NCBI RefSeq assembly: GCF_025947305.1
Contig: NZ_CP110009.1
Location: 4,071,501 to 4,135,500 of the forward strand
DNA length: 64,000 nucleotides
Source of the DNA: Flavobacterium sp. N3904
GTDB lineage: Bacteria > Bacteroidota > Bacteroidia > Flavobacteriales > Flavobacteriaceae
Direction of reading: 5' to 3'
Position 1 is the first letter of the stretch, and the number at the start of each line of letters is the position of its first letter. Under the pieces are notes generated by a model. The model did no database searches, had not been told where the DNA came from, and worked only from the letters and a program-made list of their open reading frames with translations. The translations under genes were made by a program, and so were the position numbers. Below are positions 59,389 through 64,000 of the stretch, piece by piece.

Positions 59389-61017
59389 TTAGAATTGTTT
59401 AATATCATCAAAATAATAAGTAGAACCAGTTCCAGCTACTCCAAAATCTGGGAATAATATTACTCTGTCATACGAATTTGCGGTATTGAAAGAAGCTGAA
59501 CTGGTAAGATCGAAGGTCAATACTTCCCATGCATTGGCGACTGTTGAAGTTGCCTCTACTTCTACATTAATAGTTGGATTACCATTCCCGTCTTTAGGTG
59601 AAGTTGAATCTTCCATTTTGTACAAAATCTTAGCTCCAACTTTTGGAGACCAAACAGTAACTTTTACTTTGGTTCCTTTTGAAAAGTCTACTTTAGCATC
59701 TAAATTCAAACTTGCACCAGCCCATACTTGAGCACCTGAAAGTTTATCGATTTTTACCACTTTATTGGACACATTCAACCCAGTTTTATCAGGATTAACC
59801 ACTACTGCTGCTGGAATTGGCCCAAAACTTGCATTACCAAAACCGGTCCAAGCATAAGTCAAAGTACTGGATTCAAAATCTAGAGGCAATTGAATAGTTT
59901 GTGCAGCAGAAGGTGTTTTATAGAAATAAATATTATCGATAAATACTGATCCGCCAGCCCATGGGGTGCCTACAAATTTCAATTGAAAAATATCGGCAAC
60001 TGTTAATCCTTGACTTGTAAATGCCGAAATTGGAATATCAATACTCGTCCATTGATTGGCAGTAAGATCTTTTACAACTGGTTTTTCTCCATTGGTTTTA
60101 CTAATCAAAGACGTTTCTATTTTTGCCAAATCGGCTGTCCAAACATCCATGTGAATGAATTCCATATTAGAAACATCAATAGTTGTGCCGTCTGCCAATG
60201 CAATTCCTTGGTAGCTCAAGTTAATATAATTCAACATTTTGTCACCATTCAAATCAAATTCAGCCCAACTACTGCCTTGACCTCCCTGTCCCCAATCCGG
60301 GAAATAATTAGTTCCGGGAACGTTTGTGTATTTTGATCCATAAATAGAAATCACATCAGCCGCTTGTCTGTTTGGAGGCGTTGGAGCCGAAGCGCTTGGC
60401 TTATTAACCAGCGTCACTGTAAAATCTTCCGTGTATTCGGTTGTTTTAATAGCAGCACTTTTGGAAACTACTCTGATTTTATATACTCCTGCCGCTTCAT
60501 AAACATAAGAAACCGATGCTCCATTGTTTGCCGAAATAGGGTCTGGTTTACCTGCTTCTCCAAAATAAACATCATAGAATAACGCAAAATCGGCAGTTGC
60601 AGTAACCGTTACTTTTTTGGATACGGCTAGGTCATTTGTAATAACTACTTTTAAATTCTCTGGAGACTTAAATGAAACAACCACTTCTTGTGTTACTTCT
60701 GTGCTTTTTCCATTTAATGTCATTCCTATAATTTTTGCTTGGTAAACACCCTCGGCATATTTATGAGAAGTTGTTTGACCAGGCGCAACATTTGCAGGTT
60801 CTGTGGTACCATCTCCAAAATAGATTTGATATTGAGAGACACCTTCCCCTTTTGGCAAAAATGTCACATTACCTGTATTGTCCTGAGTTACGGTTGTTAA
60901 TGCTGATATATTTGTTGGAGCTGCTATGGCATCCAAATCTACCGTGCTATTGTCTTCTGAACAACCCAATGCGATTGCCAGAACAAAAAGACTTATAATA
61001 AAATGTAATTTCTTCAT
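59389..61017 (-). CDS. Surface glycan-binding lipoprotein (SusE/SGBP-like)
   Basis: 542 residues. A lipobox at Cys19 (VLAIALGC) and acidic residues after it suggest surface export. Two or more PKD/Ig-like repeats lie in about residues 30-205 (each with YxIYFGDGT/YDVYFGEAG and a KYAEGVY / VYEAAGVY strand), followed by two beta-sandwich, carbohydrate-binding-like modules (about 215-365 and 370-542). No catalytic acids can be assigned. The position right after susD is the usual one for a surface glycan-binding protein holding substrate for SusCD. Confidence 0.85.
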   Translation of the reverse strand: MKKLHFIISLFVLAIALGCSEDNSTVDLDAIAAPTNISALTTVTQDNTGNVTFLPKGEGVSQYQIYFGDGTTEPANVAPGQTTSHKYAEGVYQAKIIGMTLNGKSTEVTQEVVVSFKSPENLKVVITNDLAVSKKVTVTATADFALFYDVYFGEAGKPDPISANNGASVSYVYEAAGVYKIRVVSKSAAIKTTEYTEDFTVTLVNKPSASAPTPPNRQAADVISIYGSKYTNVPGTNYFPDWGQGGQGSSWAEFDLNGDKMLNYINLSYQGIALADGTTIDVSNMEFIHMDVWTADLAKIETSLISKTNGEKPVVKDLTANQWTSIDIPISAFTSQGLTVADIFQLKFVGTPWAGGSVFIDNIYFYKTPSAAQTIQLPLDFESSTLTYAWTGFGNASFGPIPAAVVVNPDKTGLNVSNKVVKIDKLSGAQVWAGASLNLDAKVDFSKGTKVKVTVWSPKVGAKILYKMEDSTSPKDGNGNPTINVEVEATSTVANAWEVLTFDLTSSASFNTANSYDRVILFPDFGVAGTGSTYYFDDIKQF

Positions 61018-61029
61018 AATAATAGTTTT

Positions 61030-62508
61030 TTAATATCCAGGGTTTTGACTCCAATTACCATTTGAAAATTGAATTTCCACTAAAGGTATTGGGAATAATT
61101 CATTTTTACCCACCACAAATCCATTGATTGCAGCAGCAGCTTTACCAGTGCGAACTAAATCGAAGAAACGAAATCCTTCTCCAACTAATTCTACTCTTCT
61201 TTCATTCCAAATCACATCAGTCAATGCAGCACCAACTGCAGTAACTCTATGATTAGTGTCACCAAAAGCTCGATCTCTCACTTGGTTCAAATACCCTAAT
61301 GCTCTTACATCATTGATAGCACCACGATTAAGCGCCTCAGCAGCCATTAACAAAACATCGGCATAACGAATCGCTCTATAATTGTTTGGATTGGTTAAAT
61401 TCAAATCACCTGCAGCCTGACCACTTCTTATTCTTGGAAGATACTTTTGATTAAAAAATCCTGTATCTTCATTTCCTTTGCCATATGTTGCATTATTTGC
61501 TGCAGCCCAAGTTGCGATATCCAATAAAGATGCCGGCAATCTCGTGTCTCCAACTTCAAAAGCATTATAAGTTTCCTGAGTGGGCACATTAAAACTAAAA
61601 CCAGAAGTATATTTTGGTCCCGTATAATTTCTTACGCCACTGAATCCTACTGCTACGTTTCCTTCGCTACATTGCAAGCAACCAAAACCAGCTCCCTCAA
61701 CATCGGTATATTGCACTTCGAAAATAGATTCTGGTCCATTTTCTCCCGCCATTTCAAAGATGGATGCATAGTCTGGAACCAAAGAATATTTTGAAGAAGC
61801 AATTACTTGTTCTAAGGCAGCAGCCGCTTCTGGAAACTTCCTTTGATACAAATAGGCTTTCCCTAATAAAGCAAGAGCAGCACCTTTGGTAGCTCTACCT
61901 GTTTGGGAAGCTGTAGGGGATAAATTTTCAGAAGCATAAATCAAGTCGGCTTCAATAGAGGCATATACCTCTGGAATAGAAGCACGAGGCACTGAAGTCT
62001 CATCACCAGGGGCAAATCTTTTATCTCCATTCAATGGAATTCCTCCAAACCATTTTACTAATTCAAAATGATAGTAGGCTCTAAGAAAACGTGTTTCTGC
62101 AATGACTTGTGTTTTTCCTGCAAAGTCAGTTTTGTCTTTAAATTCCAATATGTAATTTGCTCTTTGAACCCCTGCAAACATCCAATCCCACAAATTTTTA
62201 AGTTGATCGTTTGTTGGCGTTTGGGTCATATCGTCAATTTGCTGAAAGCCGATAACATCCGTAGGACTTTCTCCCCCTGCTAAGGTATTATCCGATGCTA
62301 TTTCTCCCATTAAAACATTGATATAAGTAGATTGAAGTAAATCATAGGCTCCAATCAATGCTTTATCATAATCTGCTTCGGAATTGAAATAATTTTCGGA
62401 GTCTATAGAATATGCTATATCACGTTCCGTAAAATTATCGCTACATGAAACGAAAATTGCCGAGAACAGTGCGATACTTGCTACTGTAATAAATATATAC
62501 TTTTTCAT
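61030..62508 (-). CDS. susD: SusD/RagB family nutrient-uptake outer membrane lipoprotein
   Basis: 492 residues of the SusD-like family: a lipoprotein signal with Cys22 (IFVSC), TPR-helix region, and the characteristic RAYYHFELVKWFGGIP (about 143-158) and NNYRAIRYADVLLMAAEALNR (about 390-410) segments. SusD binds glycan at the cell surface and caps the SusC channel. It starts 11 bases after the susC stop. Substrate inferred as beta-1,3-glucan from the enzymes downstream. The gene symbol marks the family, not starch use. Confidence 0.93.
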   Translation of the reverse strand: MKKYIFITVASIALFSAIFVSCSDNFTERDIAYSIDSENYFNSEADYDKALIGAYDLLQSTYINVLMGEIASDNTLAGGESPTDVIGFQQIDDMTQTPTNDQLKNLWDWMFAGVQRANYILEFKDKTDFAGKTQVIAETRFLRAYYHFELVKWFGGIPLNGDKRFAPGDETSVPRASIPEVYASIEADLIYASENLSPTASQTGRATKGAALALLGKAYLYQRKFPEAAAALEQVIASSKYSLVPDYASIFEMAGENGPESIFEVQYTDVEGAGFGCLQCSEGNVAVGFSGVRNYTGPKYTSGFSFNVPTQETYNAFEVGDTRLPASLLDIATWAAANNATYGKGNEDTGFFNQKYLPRIRSGQAAGDLNLTNPNNYRAIRYADVLLMAAEALNRGAINDVRALGYLNQVRDRAFGDTNHRVTAVGAALTDVIWNERRVELVGEGFRFFDLVRTGKAAAAINGFVVGKNELFPIPLVEIQFSNGNWSQNPGY

Positions 62509-62518
62509 TTTTTACTAA

Positions 62519-64000
62519 TTAAAAATTAACGTTTAAACCTAACAAATACGTTCTGGGGATTGGGTAGAAACCATAATCGATTCCGCCACCAATAGGAGCT
62601 CCACTAGAAGCACCTGGATCAAATCCTTTGTATTTTGTAAATGTGTATAGATTATTGGCTCCTATATAAACTCTTAGCTTAGTTAAACCAGCTTTAGCAA
62701 AATAATTAGGATCTACAGAATAACCTATTTGCATGTTTTGAATACGAACAAAAGAAGCATCTTCTACATAATAATCAGAGAAAACATTATTTGATGTTGC
62801 ACTAGTTGTAACTCTTGGCACTGTATTGCTTGTTCCTTCACCAGTCCATCGATCCAGAACATAATCTAGACGATTTACATCTGAAAGCGTTCTTTCGTAA
62901 TTTCTAACCATGTCATTTCCAATTGATGCATACGTAAATGCAACGAAATCGAAGTTTTTATAATCCAATTGAATATTAAAACCCATCGTAGTTGCCGCGA
63001 TTGGACTACCAATATCGGTTCTGTCTGAAGTATTGATCACACCATCCCCGTTGATATCTACATAACGAATATCACCCGCTTGAGCAGCTGCGCCTAGTGC
63101 TACTTGAGATGGAGCAGCATCAACTTCGGCTTGATTTTGAAAAATACCATCCGTTTTATATCCATAGAAATATCCTATTGGTTTACCAACCTGCATTCTT
63201 GCCGGAGCTGGCTGCCCCACACTAAAAGCACCTCCTTCAATATAACCTGTCCCGTTATTTACAGCTGTAACTTCATTTTGAATAAAAGTAACATTATAAC
63301 CCAAACTTAAAGTAAGATCATTAGAAAAAGTATTTTTATAATCTATTGCAAACTCAAAACCTGAGTTTTTAACATCCCCTGCGTTTATAGTTGGTGCACT
63401 TGCTCCCGGAGCAGCTGTACCAATAATACCGGAAACCGGAATGTTTGGAATCAATAAATCGGCTCTGGTATCAATAAAATAATCGGCTACAATATTGATT
63501 TTGCTGTCAAACATTTTCATATCCAAACCAACATCAAATTTCTGGGCTTCTTCCCATTTTAAATTTGGATTTGGAATTTGTCCCGTTGCTGTACCGTTTA
63601 CAAGTGCACCATTAAAAACGTATGCTGCCTCACCAGTCAATAGTGAAACATATCCATTATTTGGAATTTGATCGTTTCCTAAAACACCGTAACTTCCTCT
63701 TAATTTCAAGAAATTTACAATTCCTGTGTCACCTCCAAAGAAACCTTCATCCGAAATAATCCAACCAGCAGTAGCCGATGGAAAATAAGCTATTCTATTA
63801 TTTGGTCCAAATTTAGTAGATGAATCACGTCTCAACATGGCCGACAAAAGGTATTTTCCTTTATAATCGTATTGTGCTCTAGCAAAATAAGAAAGTCTTC
63901 TTTCGTCATAACTATACGAATTGTTTGGAGCTGTTGTTGGCATTCCATTCGCCAAATGAATATCGGCATAATCCCAAGAATTATAAGGAACATCAAAACC
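62519..64000 (-). CDS. susC: SusC/RagA family TonB-linked outer membrane protein, partial
   Basis: The frame is open from the window edge (64000) to the stop at 62519, giving the last 493 residues; the plug and signal peptide lie outside. The visible part is the TonB-dependent barrel C-terminal half: FARAQYDYKGKYLLSAMLRRDSS strand pairs, LKLRGSYGVLGND, LKWEEAQKFDVGLD and the terminal YPIPRTYLLGLNVNF with a final Phe. It is the import channel paired with SusD. An in-frame TTG near 63955 is internal, not a start. Confidence 0.93.
   Translation of the reverse strand, partial: GFDVPYNSWDYADIHLANGMPTTAPNNSYSYDERRLSYFARAQYDYKGKYLLSAMLRRDSSTKFGPNNRIAYFPSATAGWIISDEGFFGGDTGIVNFLKLRGSYGVLGNDQIPNNGYVSLLTGEAAYVFNGALVNGTATGQIPNPNLKWEEAQKFDVGLDMKMFDSKINIVADYFIDTRADLLIPNIPVSGIIGTAAPGASAPTINAGDVKNSGFEFAIDYKNTFSNDLTLSLGYNVTFIQNEVTAVNNGTGYIEGGAFSVGQPAPARMQVGKPIGYFYGYKTDGIFQNQAEVDAAPSQVALGAAAQAGDIRYVDINGDGVINTSDRTDIGSPIAATTMGFNIQLDYKNFDFVAFTYASIGNDMVRNYERTLSDVNRLDYVLDRWTGEGTSNTVPRVTTSATSNNVFSDYYVEDASFVRIQNMQIGYSVDPNYFAKAGLTKLRVYIGANNLYTFTKYKGFDPGASSGAPIGGGIDYGFYPIPRTYLLGLNVNF

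Noticed and set aside
1..64000. tRNA, rRNA, insertion sequences or prophage
   Set aside because: No cloverleaf-like sequence, rRNA signature, transposase, integrase or terminal repeats were seen by eye; a tRNAscan-SE and an IS search would be decisive.

Overview
The window is AT-rich chromosomal DNA of a Flavobacterium-like member of the Bacteroidota (Flavobacteriaceae). The signs are SusC/SusD-type outer-membrane genes, BatA, YaiO and other flavobacterial families, signal peptides ending in A-Q, TAnnTTTG-type -7 promoter boxes, and little sign of Shine-Dalgarno sequences. I found no rRNA, tRNA, CRISPR array, insertion sequence or prophage.

Layout. 1-5043: the tail of an unidentified gene, a GNAT acetyltransferase, murQ, a small membrane protein, a ParE-like toxin-antitoxin pair overlapped by a Qnr-like pentapeptide-repeat gene, a DinB-fold protein, a lipoprotein and a TerC membrane protein. 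5071-7657: a cNMP/CBS/DUF294 protein and a DEDDh exonuclease. 7691-13400 (minus strand): topoisomerase IV genes parE and parC with a DUF1016 PD-(D/E)xK nuclease gene between them. The nuclease gene carries a four-unit, exactly 36-bp-spaced array of palindromes. 13554-22031: an FMN reductase, a YihY protein, ychF, a methyltransferase, a ferredoxin divergent from a LuxC-like acyl-CoA reductase, then serC, serA and a DUF937 gene. 22304-26694: two tandem hybrid histidine kinases with similar kinase/receiver halves and divergent sensors. 26806-29851: small membrane proteins, folE, lolD and a TIGR02757 gene.

30079-36990 looks like a synthase-dependent exopolysaccharide locus: a membrane-anchored HEAT protein, a processive GT2 synthase, a TPR plus beta-barrel (YaiO) protein, a DUF4838 glycosidase-like protein whose signal peptide is apparently out of frame, and a receiver-only response regulator behind a sigma-54-like promoter. 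37181-49352 is mostly housekeeping: a DEAD-box helicase, lactonase, BatA, a dihydroorotase homologue without its HxH metal motif, an esterase, an MBL hydrolase, a conserved 487-residue protein, bcp, an endonuclease III without iron-sulphur cysteines, a 47-residue protein with an internal duplication, and a sigma-70 family factor.

49861-64000 (minus strand) is a polysaccharide utilization locus, most likely for laminarin or another beta-1,3-glucan. In transcription order it reads SusC (cut by the window edge), SusD, a surface glycan-binding lipoprotein, a GH16 endoglucanase lipoprotein, a clan GH-A glycosidase, a very large cytoplasmic enzyme resembling GH149 beta-1,3-oligoglucan phosphorylase, a GH17 lipoprotein and an MFS sugar transporter. 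The inferred route is surface cleavage, SusCD import, periplasmic trimming, MFS uptake of oligosaccharides, and phosphorolysis to glucose-1-phosphate.

The observations I consider most worth following up are the palindromic array inside the DUF1016 nuclease gene, the exopolysaccharide locus with its sigma-54-like promoter, and the toxin-antitoxin-pentapeptide module.
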